Origin: CAYSCX01 sp964429575
Lineage (GTDB): Bacteria; Desulfobacterota; Binatia; Binatales; Binataceae
Assembly: GCA_964429575.1 (NCBI GenBank)
Contig: CAYSCX010000004.1
Span: 1 to 64,000, forward strand
Direction: 5' to 3'
Length of the DNA: 64,000 nt
Below are positions 44,588 through 51,599 of this stretch, piece by piece (position 1 is the first letter of the stretch; each line of letters starts with the position of its first letter). The notes under the pieces were generated by a model. It was not told the origin of the DNA and did not search any database. It saw only the letters and a program-made list of their open reading frames with translations. Both the position numbers and the translations under genes were made by a program.

Positions 44588-45883
44588 ATGAGCTCTCGCG
44601 AAAAATCTCGCGCGCTCTTTGAGAGCGCGGCCAAGCACATCCCCGGTGCCGTCAATTCGCCGGTGCGAGCATGGAGCGCGGTCGGCGGCCAACCGCTCTT
44701 CATCGCGCGCGGTGATGGCGCCTACGTCTTCGACGAAGATGGGAACCGCTTCCTCGATTACGTGGGTTCCTACGGACCGGCCATCCTGGGTCACGCGCAT
44801 CCTGAAGTCGCCCACGCCCTGGCCGAGCAGGCGCGCGCCGGTTTGGGTTTCGGCGCGCCGACGGCGCTCGAGGTCGAACTCGCGCAAACGCTCGTCCAAG
44901 CCATCCCATCCGCAGCTCGCGTGCGCCTGATGAGTTCCGGTACCGAGGCCGGCATGACCGCCCTCCGGATCGCGCGTGCCGCCACCGGGCGCACACATAT
45001 CCTCAAGTTCGACGGCTGCTACCACGGCCATTCCGATTCGCTGCTTGTCAAAGCCGGTTCCGGCGCGATGACCTTGGGAGTCCCTGACAGCGGCGGAGTG
45101 CCTAATGAATTGGCATCTTTGACTCTAATAGCTCGATATAACTCTCTTCAGCACGTTGAAGGGTGCTTCCGGTCCCACCCCTCAGAAATCGCCGCGATCA
45201 TTATCGAGCCGGTTGCAGCGAACATGGGAGTCGTCCCTCCGGAGCCCGGGTTCCTCAAGGAGCTGCGTGATCTATGCTCGCGCAACGGCGCGCTACTCAT
45301 CTGCGATGAAGTCATCACCGGCTTTAGGCTTCGCTACGGAAGTGTCAGCGAATCGCTTGGAGTTGCGCCGGACCTCGTCCTTCTCGGCAAGGTTATCGGC
45401 GGCGGGATGCCCATCGGTGCAGTCGCCGGGCCCGCAGAGCTGATGGATCTTCTTGCGCCGAAAGGTTCCGTCTATCAGGCGGGTACACTATCGGGTAATC
45501 CGCTTTCGGTTCGCGCAGGTCTTGAGACCCTGCGCCTAATGCGGGTTCCGGGGACATACGAACGCCTCGAGGCAGCTGGCGCGCGTCTTGAGTCGGGCCT
45601 CAAGGGCGCGCTGCGCGAATGCCGCGTGACTGGATGCGTGAACAGGATTGGCTCGCTGCTAACATTGTTCTTGGGAGTGGATCGTGTGCGTGATGCCGAC
45701 GATGCGCGCCACGCCGATAAGGCGCTGTTCGCGCGATTCTTTCACGCGATGCTCGAACGCGGCATGTATCTTCCGCCGTCGCAGTTTGAAGCTTTGTTCA
45801 TCTCGCTTGCGCACAGTGATGCGGACATCGACCGGACAATCGACGCCGCGCGCGCGGCACTCCACCAAGTCGCACGCGCCTGA
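44588..45883 (+). CDS. hemL: Glutamate-1-semialdehyde 2,1-aminomutase
   Basis: A PLP enzyme making 5-aminolevulinate in the C5 pathway of tetrapyrrole synthesis. The 431-residue protein has HIPGAVNSPVRA at its start, MSSGTEAGMTALRIARA, FDGCYHGHSDSLL, LLICDEVITGFR (the PLP-ring Asp) and LGKVIGGGMPIGA with the Schiff-base Lys. It indicates ALA formation from glutamyl-tRNA rather than glycine. It is divergent from dnaA and runs into the ATP synthase genes 24 bases later. Confidence 0.96.
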   Translation: MSSREKSRALFESAAKHIPGAVNSPVRAWSAVGGQPLFIARGDGAYVFDEDGNRFLDYVGSYGPAILGHAHPEVAHALAEQARAGLGFGAPTALEVELAQTLVQAIPSAARVRLMSSGTEAGMTALRIARAATGRTHILKFDGCYHGHSDSLLVKAGSGAMTLGVPDSGGVPNELASLTLIARYNSLQHVEGCFRSHPSEIAAIIIEPVAANMGVVPPEPGFLKELRDLCSRNGALLICDEVITGFRLRYGSVSESLGVAPDLVLLGKVIGGGMPIGAVAGPAELMDLLAPKGSVYQAGTLSGNPLSVRAGLETLRLMRVPGTYERLEAAGARLESGLKGALRECRVTGCVNRIGSLLTLFLGVDRVRDADDARHADKALFARFFHAMLERGMYLPPSQFEALFISLAHSDADIDRTIDAARAALHQVARA

Positions 45884-45907
45884 TACGATCGCTCGCCCGA
45901 GGCACTG

Positions 45908-46117
45908 ATGGCGCTTAGCACCGCCAAGATGGCGAAGTTCGCGGCCATCGGCATCGAGTTCACGTCGCCGATCATCGGCGGCGCGTTAATTGGCCATTAC
46001 CTCGACTTGTACTTCGGCACCGACCCCTGGCAGACGCTTTGGTGGTTCCTGCTCGGCGTATTCCTCGGGTTCTACCGCCTAATCTACTGGCTGCGCCTGT
46101 TCCAAAAGGAATCCTGA
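45908..46117 (+). CDS. atpZ: AtpZ-type ATP synthase accessory membrane protein
   Basis: A 69-residue protein with two transmembrane helices (FAAIGIEFTSPIIGGALIGHYL and a TLWWFLLGVFLGFYRLIYWL stretch) and the short G-x-x-x-D-x-x-F-G-T loop of the AtpZ/AtpI family. Such proteins precede atpB in many ATP synthase operons and are linked to Mg2+ handling or c-ring assembly. It lies 24 bases after hemL and 4 bases before the next gene. Confidence 0.8.
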   Translation: MALSTAKMAKFAAIGIEFTSPIIGGALIGHYLDLYFGTDPWQTLWWFLLGVFLGFYRLIYWLRLFQKES

Positions 46118-46121
46118 GCGC

Positions 46122-46505
46122 ATGACGTTCGCAATTCCGACCATCGAGGGCATCCAGCGAATGAACGCGGCGTTCATCGCGGCCTCCGCGGCCACGCTGC
46201 TCGCGTTCGCCTCGCGTGACGCCGCCGTTGGCTGCTTGGTCGGTGGCGCCGTCGTGATGGTGAACTTCTGGGTGCTCGCGATTCTCGGCCGCACCCTGCT
46301 CGCCGCAGTGGCCGGGCGCGGCGGCGCTGGCGCGAAGCTCGGCGCGCTCGCGATCCCACTCAAGCTCTTCATCTTTGCCGGCCTGATATACTTGTTGGCA
46401 ATGCGCGTTCACATCGACGCGCTCGGGTTCGGGCTGGGCGTCTTGACTCAGATGGCGGCCATCATTATTGAAACTGGGCGCGTATCGATGCGGCCGGCAT
46501 CGTAG
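46122..46505 (+). CDS. atpI: ATP synthase subunit I (AtpI)
   Basis: A 127-residue protein with four hydrophobic helices, starting IEGIQRMNAAFIAASAATLL and ending MAAIIIETGRV. It has the size, topology and location of the ATP synthase I family, thought to assist assembly of the c-ring. It sits between atpZ and atpB in a tight run, so one transcript is expected. Sequence conservation in this family is low, and the call leans on context. Confidence 0.75.
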   Translation: MTFAIPTIEGIQRMNAAFIAASAATLLAFASRDAAVGCLVGGAVVMVNFWVLAILGRTLLAAVAGRGGAGAKLGALAIPLKLFIFAGLIYLLAMRVHIDALGFGLGVLTQMAAIIIETGRVSMRPAS

Positions 46506-46528
46506 GCCGGCTTCGCGGAGATTCCAGT

Positions 46529-47221
46529 TTGGAACACGGTTCGAGTCTTCTTGCAGCCATGGCTGGTGGCGTTATTCCGCCGGTCTTGCTCGGCACCTGG
46601 ATCGTCATGGCGATCCTGCTGGTGTTCGGCTTCATGGCCCGAAGCGCCCTTGCCAGCGCGGCCGACGCCACGATCCCGGACGACGGTATCAGCATTCGTT
46701 CAATCTCCGAGGCGCTCGTCGGCTGGCTCGACTCCTTCGTCCACGGGGTGCTTGAAGACCACAGCTATCGCGATCTGGTACCGTTTTTCGGCACGCTCTT
46801 CATCTTTGTCCTGTTCGCGAACTTTTTCGGCCTGATTCCCGGGATGGAACCGCCGACCGGCGACTCCGACCTCACCTTCGGACTGGGCGTGATCGCGTTC
46901 ACGTTTTACATCGTGCAGGGATTTCGGGCGAAGGGCGTCGCGTACTTGCGGAGCTTCTTGGGGCCGCTGCTGCCGCTCGCGCCGTTGATGCTCCCCATCG
47001 AACTGGCCGACAACTTGTTCCGCCCGTTTTCGCTCGGCATTCGTCTTTACGCAAACATGTTCGCCGACCACACGGTGCTCACCATCTTCACCGGTCTTAC
47101 GTACCTTGTGGTGCCACTCGCTTTTTATGCGCTCGGCGCCATCGTGTGCGTCATCCAGGCGATCATCTTCATGGTGCTTTCGATTAGCTACGTTCGTCTC
47201 GCGGCGGGCCACGATCACTGA
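46529..47221 (+). CDS. atpB: ATP synthase F0 subunit a
   Basis: The stator half-channel subunit. The 230-residue protein has about five transmembrane helices, HSYRDLVPFFGTLFIFVLFAN, the loop NFFGLIPGMEP and the key helix with the essential Arg in PFSLGIRLYANMFADH. The last helix ends SISYVRLAAGHDH. Start TTG 46529 has GGAGA upstream; the N-terminus is short compared with E. coli but typical for this type. It follows atpI by 23 bases and precedes atpE by 126 bases. Confidence 0.94.
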   Translation: MEHGSSLLAAMAGGVIPPVLLGTWIVMAILLVFGFMARSALASAADATIPDDGISIRSISEALVGWLDSFVHGVLEDHSYRDLVPFFGTLFIFVLFANFFGLIPGMEPPTGDSDLTFGLGVIAFTFYIVQGFRAKGVAYLRSFLGPLLPLAPLMLPIELADNLFRPFSLGIRLYANMFADHTVLTIFTGLTYLVVPLAFYALGAIVCVIQAIIFMVLSISYVRLAAGHDH

Positions 47222-47248
47222 TCGGCGGTTCGCGCTCAAATTTGGACT

Positions 47249-47265
47249 TTCCGCGATCCGCGGAA
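47249..47265 (+). promoter_or_regulatory. Small hairpin in the atpB-atpE spacer
   Basis: TTCCGCG-ATC-CGCGGAA forms a 7-bp stem, followed by a long purine-rich stretch and GGAGG before atpE. Such a leader may raise translation of the high-copy c subunit or stabilise the processed message. Confidence 0.4.
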
Positions 47266-47347
47266 TCCGCGCGGGAATGGTGGTGGTAGAGGAGGAGAGA
47301 AAGCCCCAAGCGGACCCGACGGCGCGAGAAACGAGGAGGAAAGCAGA

Positions 47348-47698
47348 ATGATTCGAAGGATCGGAATGGGTTTGGGTGCGGTCGCGACGGCCGTGCTCGC
47401 ATCGCCGCTTTTGGCGATGGCTCAGGAAGGCGCGGCTGCCGCCGCGGCCCAAGCCTCAGCGGGAGTATCGTTGGAGGGTGGCCTCATCGCGCTTGGCGCG
47501 AACTTGGGCGTCGGAATCGCTGCATTCGGCAGCGGGCTTGGCCAAGGCCGCATGGCTGCGTCCGCGATGGAGTCGATCGGGCGCAACCCGAACAGCGCAG
47601 GTCAGCTCTTCGTGCCGATGATTATCGGCCTCGCATTCATCGAGGCGCTGACCCTCTATGCGTTGGTCATCGCATTCTTCTTGCAGGCGAAGATCTAG
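47348..47698 (+). CDS. atpE: ATP synthase F0 subunit c with N-terminal leader
   Basis: The rotor-ring proteolipid. The 116-residue protein starts with a signal-peptide-like leader (MIRRIGMGLGAVATAVLASPL, then LAMAQ), followed by an Ala-rich linker and the helical hairpin. The first helix has GANLGVGIAAFGSGLGQG, the loop is ESIGRNPNS, and the second helix has the ion-binding Glu in IIGLAFIEALTLYALVIAF. The Glu is followed by Ala-Leu rather than Ser/Thr, which points to protons rather than sodium. GGAGG lies 9 bases before the ATG. The F1 genes are not here, so the operon is split. Confidence 0.94.
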   Translation: MIRRIGMGLGAVATAVLASPLLAMAQEGAAAAAAQASAGVSLEGGLIALGANLGVGIAAFGSGLGQGRMAASAMESIGRNPNSAGQLFVPMIIGLAFIEALTLYALVIAFFLQAKI

Positions 47699-47718
47699 CG
47701 TCGGTACGGTGTGAACGA

Positions 47719-47745
47719 AGCGGGGCCGGCATCGCCGGCCCCGCT
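47719..47745. terminator. Bidirectional terminator hairpin after atpE
   Basis: AGCGGGGCCGGC-ATC-GCCGGCCCCGCT, a perfect 12-bp stem, between atpE and the convergent Smr gene. The downstream U-content is low on both strands (CCCATTT on the plus side). Confidence 0.65.
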
Positions 47746-47759
47746 CCCATTTAGCTCCA

Positions 47760-48527
47760 TCACTCCCTTCGCTTCGCGCCTTCCAGCACATCGAACGCAC
47801 CGCGCCTCCGGTCGCGCCTCAGCATCACGTACATCGCGCCGGCGCCGCCGTCGTGCGCGCGGGCCGTCGCGAAGGCGAGCACGTGGCCGCCGAGCATTCC
47901 ATGTGACAACCACTTCGCGGCCGCCTGCTTGAGCACAGGATGGCCACCGGGCGATCGATGGCCGCGGCCATGCACCACCAACACCGTGCGACGCCCTTTT
48001 CTGACTGACTCGAGCATGAACGTCTCGAGTGCTGGGCGCGCATCAGCTTGGATCATGCCATGCAAATCGATGTGCGCCTGGACCGCGAACTCGCCGTGCC
48101 GGAGCCGGGTGAGAAGCCGCGGATCGAGTCCAACCCGCGCGCCCTCGACATATTCCTCGGTTTCGGTGATGTCGAAAGGCGCCTGACCTGACACCAAGTC
48201 AGAGAGCTGGGCGAGCACCTCGGCATCCTCGCTCACGACGTTGCGATTGATTTCCGGTTTCGGCGCGACGCGCCCTTGCGCCTTTCCTCCCAGAGGACGC
48301 ACCCCAGCGAGCGCCTCGCGCAGCGCTGCTTCATCGTCCTGCGCGACGGCTGCTGCAGACTTAGGGGGCGCAACAGGGTCGAGCACCTTTGCGACCACCT
48401 TGGCATTGTTCAGTTCGCGCGCCGCGAGCAGCTTTTTGAGATCCTTGAACGGAGATGTGAACGGCGGCTTTTCCCGCTTGGGGCGGTTACCGGCGCCGTC
48501 GCGCGACGGTTTTCTTGATCTGGCCAC
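47760..48527 (-). CDS. Smr-domain protein
   Basis: A 255-residue protein with a basic, low-complexity N-terminal half (about 1-130) and a C-terminal Smr domain: IDLHGMIQADARPALETFM, VLVVHGRGHRSPGG, and an end strand AGAMYVML with RRDRR. LDLHG- and HGRG-type motifs are those of Smr nucleases that nick or bind branched or ribosome-associated RNA and DNA. Start GTG 48527 has no good ribosome site. A second Smr domain is at the end of MutS2 3 kb away. Confidence 0.87.
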   Translation of the reverse strand: MARSRKPSRDGAGNRPKREKPPFTSPFKDLKKLLAARELNNAKVVAKVLDPVAPPKSAAAVAQDDEAALREALAGVRPLGGKAQGRVAPKPEINRNVVSEDAEVLAQLSDLVSGQAPFDITETEEYVEGARVGLDPRLLTRLRHGEFAVQAHIDLHGMIQADARPALETFMLESVRKGRRTVLVVHGRGHRSPGGHPVLKQAAAKWLSHGMLGGHVLAFATARAHDGGAGAMYVMLRRDRRRGAFDVLEGAKRRE

Positions 48528-48672
48528 GGCGGGCTGTGACGGATGTCGGCCGCTCCGATGCCAGCGGCCGACCGTGATTCGCTAACTATAGCGACGAGTG
48601 TGCGTCCGCGCGACGCATCGACTACAATCGCGGCATTCCGTTACGCAGTGTTCCGATTCACCAAGGCTTTAC

Positions 48673-51216
48673 ATGCGCAGATATCTCATCGTCGGCGGAG
48701 CGGTGCTTGGCGCCCTGCTCCTAGTCGTCATCGCACTGCTCTTCTACGCCGCCTCGAACCTCGATTCGATCATCGAGCGCAATCGCGAATACATCCTGAC
48801 GCAAGCCAGCAACGCGCTCGGCCGGCCAGTGCAGGTTCGGGAAATCAAGGCGTCGATCGGTTGGGGCGTGATGATGGACTTGGCCGGCGTCAAGGTTGGC
48901 GACGACCCGCGCTTCTCCCAGCGTGATTTCCTGACCGCCGATGACGTTTACGCCAAGGTAGAATTCCTGCCGCTGCTGGCAAGTGAGCTACGCGCCAATG
49001 AACTGGTGATAAAGAAGCCCAAGGTGCGCATCATTCGGTCGAAGGACGGCGTCCTGAACGTCTCGACCATTGGAGCCAAGTTAAATGGTGCGCCAGGCGC
49101 GCCTCGCGAGGCCGCGCCAAGCGAAAAGCCGAAAGGTCCGGCCGAACCGCCTATCACCAGCGGGCAAGAGGGTAGGACCGACGGTCCATCCGCATTGGAG
49201 ATGCTCTCAATTACGAAAGTCACGATTCGCGACGGGACGGTCGAGTACGTCGATGAGCAAGGCGGTGGGAAGCCGGTAATGCTCCGTGCGATCGACCTTG
49301 GTCTCCGCAACTTGAGCGTCGTGTCTCCCATCGGCCTCGATCTCCGCATCGCTGCGCTCGGTGAGACGCCCAACGTAAAGGTATCGGGCACCGTCGGTCC
49401 GGTCGGCTCGAGTGGCACGCTCGATGCCGGTCAGGCGCCGCTTAAGCTACAGATATCACTGGGCCTCGCAGAGTTTGCGCAGTTGCGGACGGTCCCGATG
49501 GCCGCCGCAGCGATGCCCGCAAATTTGAAAGTCACCGGCCCGCTGGCGATGGACGGCAACATTTCTGGCACGATCGCCGCGCCGCGCTTTCATCTCGACA
49601 TCGACTTGACCGAAAACGAAATCATCTATGCCAACTCGTTTACGAAGCCGGCAGGGGTAACATTCGCGGCGATCGCTGAGGGCGGTCTCGACAATTCAAT
49701 GCTCACGGTTGCGCATACCAAAGTGACGCTTGGCGATGCCGACATCCGGGCGGACGACGTAACTTTCGGCGACCACAACATCGGCGCGACGGTCAAGACC
49801 AATCGCTTCGACATCGCTTCGCTAACGGCCGTCCTGCCCGCGCTGGTCGAGTATGGCGCGTCGGGCAAAGTGCAGGTTAACGCGAGGGTGAAAGTCGCCG
49901 ACGGCAAGCCGACTGCGACCGGCACCGTTGATCTTGCGGAAGTCGCGTTCGCGCGGCCAGGGCAGAAAAGCCCGCTGATCAGCGGCCTTAGCGGAAAGTT
50001 GCGGCTCAACGGAAGCGCTGCCGAAGTCGGCCCGCTCCACTTCAAGCTCGGCTCCAGCAAGGCGACGCTCAGCGCCAACGCGCGATCGCTGAGTCCGCTT
50101 CAGTCCACCTACGATTTCCAATCTGACACGCTCAAGCTCAACGAGCTTCTGCCTGACCGCAAGAACGGCGAGAGCGATCAGTTGAACCAGTTCGCGGCTC
50201 GCGGTTCCGTGGCGATGACCGACACGGGCCTGCGCGCGGACACGGAGGCGTCGTCGGCAAGTGGTTCACTGTCCAAGGTCGCCTACGAGGCGCTGAACGT
50301 CTCGGCGGCTTGGGCGAATCAGCGGCTGGATCTGCGCAAACTCGGTCTGCGCGCCCTCGGCGGGTCGATCGCGGCCAACGGCAACGTTGAGATGAAATCC
50401 GAGCCAGCGTTCGCGCTAAATCTTGACCTCGATCGCATCGACATCACCAAGGCGCTCGAGGCGCAGGAGTCCAAGTCGGCCGGGATGATTCGCGGGACGC
50501 TGACCGGACGGACCGAAGTGGCCGGGCAGGGGAGCGATTTCGACAAGCTCAGGCCAACTCTTCGCGGCCGCGGCAGAATAGCGCTCGCGGACGCCAAGCT
50601 TGTCGGCGTCAACATCGTCGTTCAGGCGCTCGGCAAGACGCAGAACATCCCGGGCATCGGCGACCTGGTGCCGAAATCAATTGAGCAGAATCATCCGGCA
50701 ATTTTCAGCGACCCCGACACGCGCATCGACTCCGCCAGTCTCACATTCGATCTCGATGGCCCGCGTATCACCACTCACGACCTCGCGGTTCAGGCGCCCG
50801 ACTACCGGCTGACCGGCGACGGTTGGTTCGACCTCGATCGCCAGGTTGACCTCAATGCGAGCATCCTGTTGTCGCAGGCGCTGTCGAGCGAGATCGAGGT
50901 CGTCAAGAAGAACATCGTGTACCTGACGAACAAGCAAGGCGAGGTCGTCGTCCCATTAAAGATAGTCGGCACGCTGCCCAAAGTGATCGTTCTGCCCAAC
51001 GTCGCGGACCTGGCGCAACGCGCGGCGTCTCGCGCGGTCGAGCGCAAGGGTAAGGAAGCGGTCGAGAAGTTCCTCAAGCGCAAGGGCCTGGGCGGCCTGT
51101 TCGGTGGCGGCAGCGGGAGCGGTGACACTGGCTCGGAAGGCCGGGCACCAGTCCCGGGTTCCGCTCCAACACCGAGCAAAGATCCCCTCGCTCCATTCCT
51201 GAAGAGGCTCTTCTGA
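48673..51216 (+). CDS. AsmA-family protein
   Basis: An 847-residue inner-membrane-anchored periplasmic protein. One N-terminal transmembrane helix (LIVGGAVLGALLLVVIALLF) is followed by the AsmA N-terminal block (LGRPVQVREIKASIGWGVMM, VKVGDDPRFSQRDFL) and a long repetitive beta-rich body. The C-terminal AsmA_2 part contains RGTLTGRTEVAGQGSDFDKL and RGRGRIALADAKLVGVNI. Such proteins are bridge-like lipid-transfer candidates between the membranes. ATG 48673 gives the transmembrane start; the frame begins at 48598. A Pro/Lys-rich linker is at about residues 140-170 and a Gly/Ser tail at the end. Confidence 0.87.
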   Translation: MRRYLIVGGAVLGALLLVVIALLFYAASNLDSIIERNREYILTQASNALGRPVQVREIKASIGWGVMMDLAGVKVGDDPRFSQRDFLTADDVYAKVEFLPLLASELRANELVIKKPKVRIIRSKDGVLNVSTIGAKLNGAPGAPREAAPSEKPKGPAEPPITSGQEGRTDGPSALEMLSITKVTIRDGTVEYVDEQGGGKPVMLRAIDLGLRNLSVVSPIGLDLRIAALGETPNVKVSGTVGPVGSSGTLDAGQAPLKLQISLGLAEFAQLRTVPMAAAAMPANLKVTGPLAMDGNISGTIAAPRFHLDIDLTENEIIYANSFTKPAGVTFAAIAEGGLDNSMLTVAHTKVTLGDADIRADDVTFGDHNIGATVKTNRFDIASLTAVLPALVEYGASGKVQVNARVKVADGKPTATGTVDLAEVAFARPGQKSPLISGLSGKLRLNGSAAEVGPLHFKLGSSKATLSANARSLSPLQSTYDFQSDTLKLNELLPDRKNGESDQLNQFAARGSVAMTDTGLRADTEASSASGSLSKVAYEALNVSAAWANQRLDLRKLGLRALGGSIAANGNVEMKSEPAFALNLDLDRIDITKALEAQESKSAGMIRGTLTGRTEVAGQGSDFDKLRPTLRGRGRIALADAKLVGVNIVVQALGKTQNIPGIGDLVPKSIEQNHPAIFSDPDTRIDSASLTFDLDGPRITTHDLAVQAPDYRLTGDGWFDLDRQVDLNASILLSQALSSEIEVVKKNIVYLTNKQGEVVVPLKIVGTLPKVIVLPNVADLAQRAASRAVERKGKEAVEKFLKRKGLGGLFGGGSGSGDTGSEGRAPVPGSAPTPSKDPLAPFLKRLF

Positions 51217-51322
51217 TTTCTTTGCGCAGTTCTTCGGCGCTCGCACCGACGTGGCCGATTCGGCCAACTCCATTTGCGCGAAAGCTCGTTGAGGCGGCGG
51301 GAAACAGGCTCAAAAGGGGCGG

Positions 51323-51469
51323 AAAAAGGCCTTACCGTGCACAGCTCAAGAGGGTTAGGAATGAGGGGTTTCACCCGTAAAATCAGGGAGTTAGGGGCCA
51401 ACGGGCGGTGAATTCGTTCCGCAAAATTTGTTTTTGCTTCGAAGTTCTCCGCCCGTGCGCGGAGCGGGC
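51323..51469 (-). ncRNA. Candidate structured small RNA
   Basis: Downstream of the extended -10 TGCTATAAT (51484-51476; weak -35 TTAGTC at 51504-51499), the minus strand folds into one long stem: ACGGGCGG pairs with CCGCCCGT, then GAA with TTC, TTCG with CGAA and GCAAAA with TTTTGC around loop ACAAA (51456-51401). A small GGGT-GAA-ACCC hairpin follows, and a T5 run at 51327-51323 could end the RNA. The length would be about 147 bases. The 5' end can also form a competing CCCG/CGGG or CTCCGC/GCGGAG hairpin. No known family is recognised. Confidence 0.45.
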
Positions 51470-51475
51470 AACGAC

Positions 51476-51504
51476 ATTATAGCAAGGGCGGTGACCTAGA
51501 CTAA
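51476..51504 (-). promoter_or_regulatory. Extended -10 promoter of the small RNA candidate
   Basis: TTAGTC (51504-51499), 17-base spacer, TATAAT (51481-51476) preceded by TGC. The -35 is poor, but the TGN-TATAAT form is a strong extended -10. It lies in a convergent intergenic region where no mRNA promoter is needed. Confidence 0.55.
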
Positions 51505-51599
51505 CACTTCAACTGTTACAAAAGATCGGGCAGGGCACTCCCGTCCGGTAGCGAGCGGGCGCTGCTATCCAAGGGGCGGAACGCAGCGCGACCCGGTCG

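Larger units (their letters stand above)
51217..51599. other. Gene-free interval between convergent asmA and mutS2
   Basis: No protein gene is seen in these 383 bases. On the minus strand they contain an extended -10 promoter (51476-51484) and a long hairpin (51401-51456), described separately as a candidate small RNA. Confidence 0.6.

Noticed and set aside
44054..45031. 325-codon minus-strand frame across the oriC candidate
   Set aside because: Runs antisense through the start of hemL, is Arg-rich and has no family pattern.
51401..51456. Simple terminator of asmA on the plus strand
   Set aside because: The hairpin is about 185 bases after the stop and is followed by GC-rich sequence without a U-run; the minus-strand promoter argues for an RNA on that strand.
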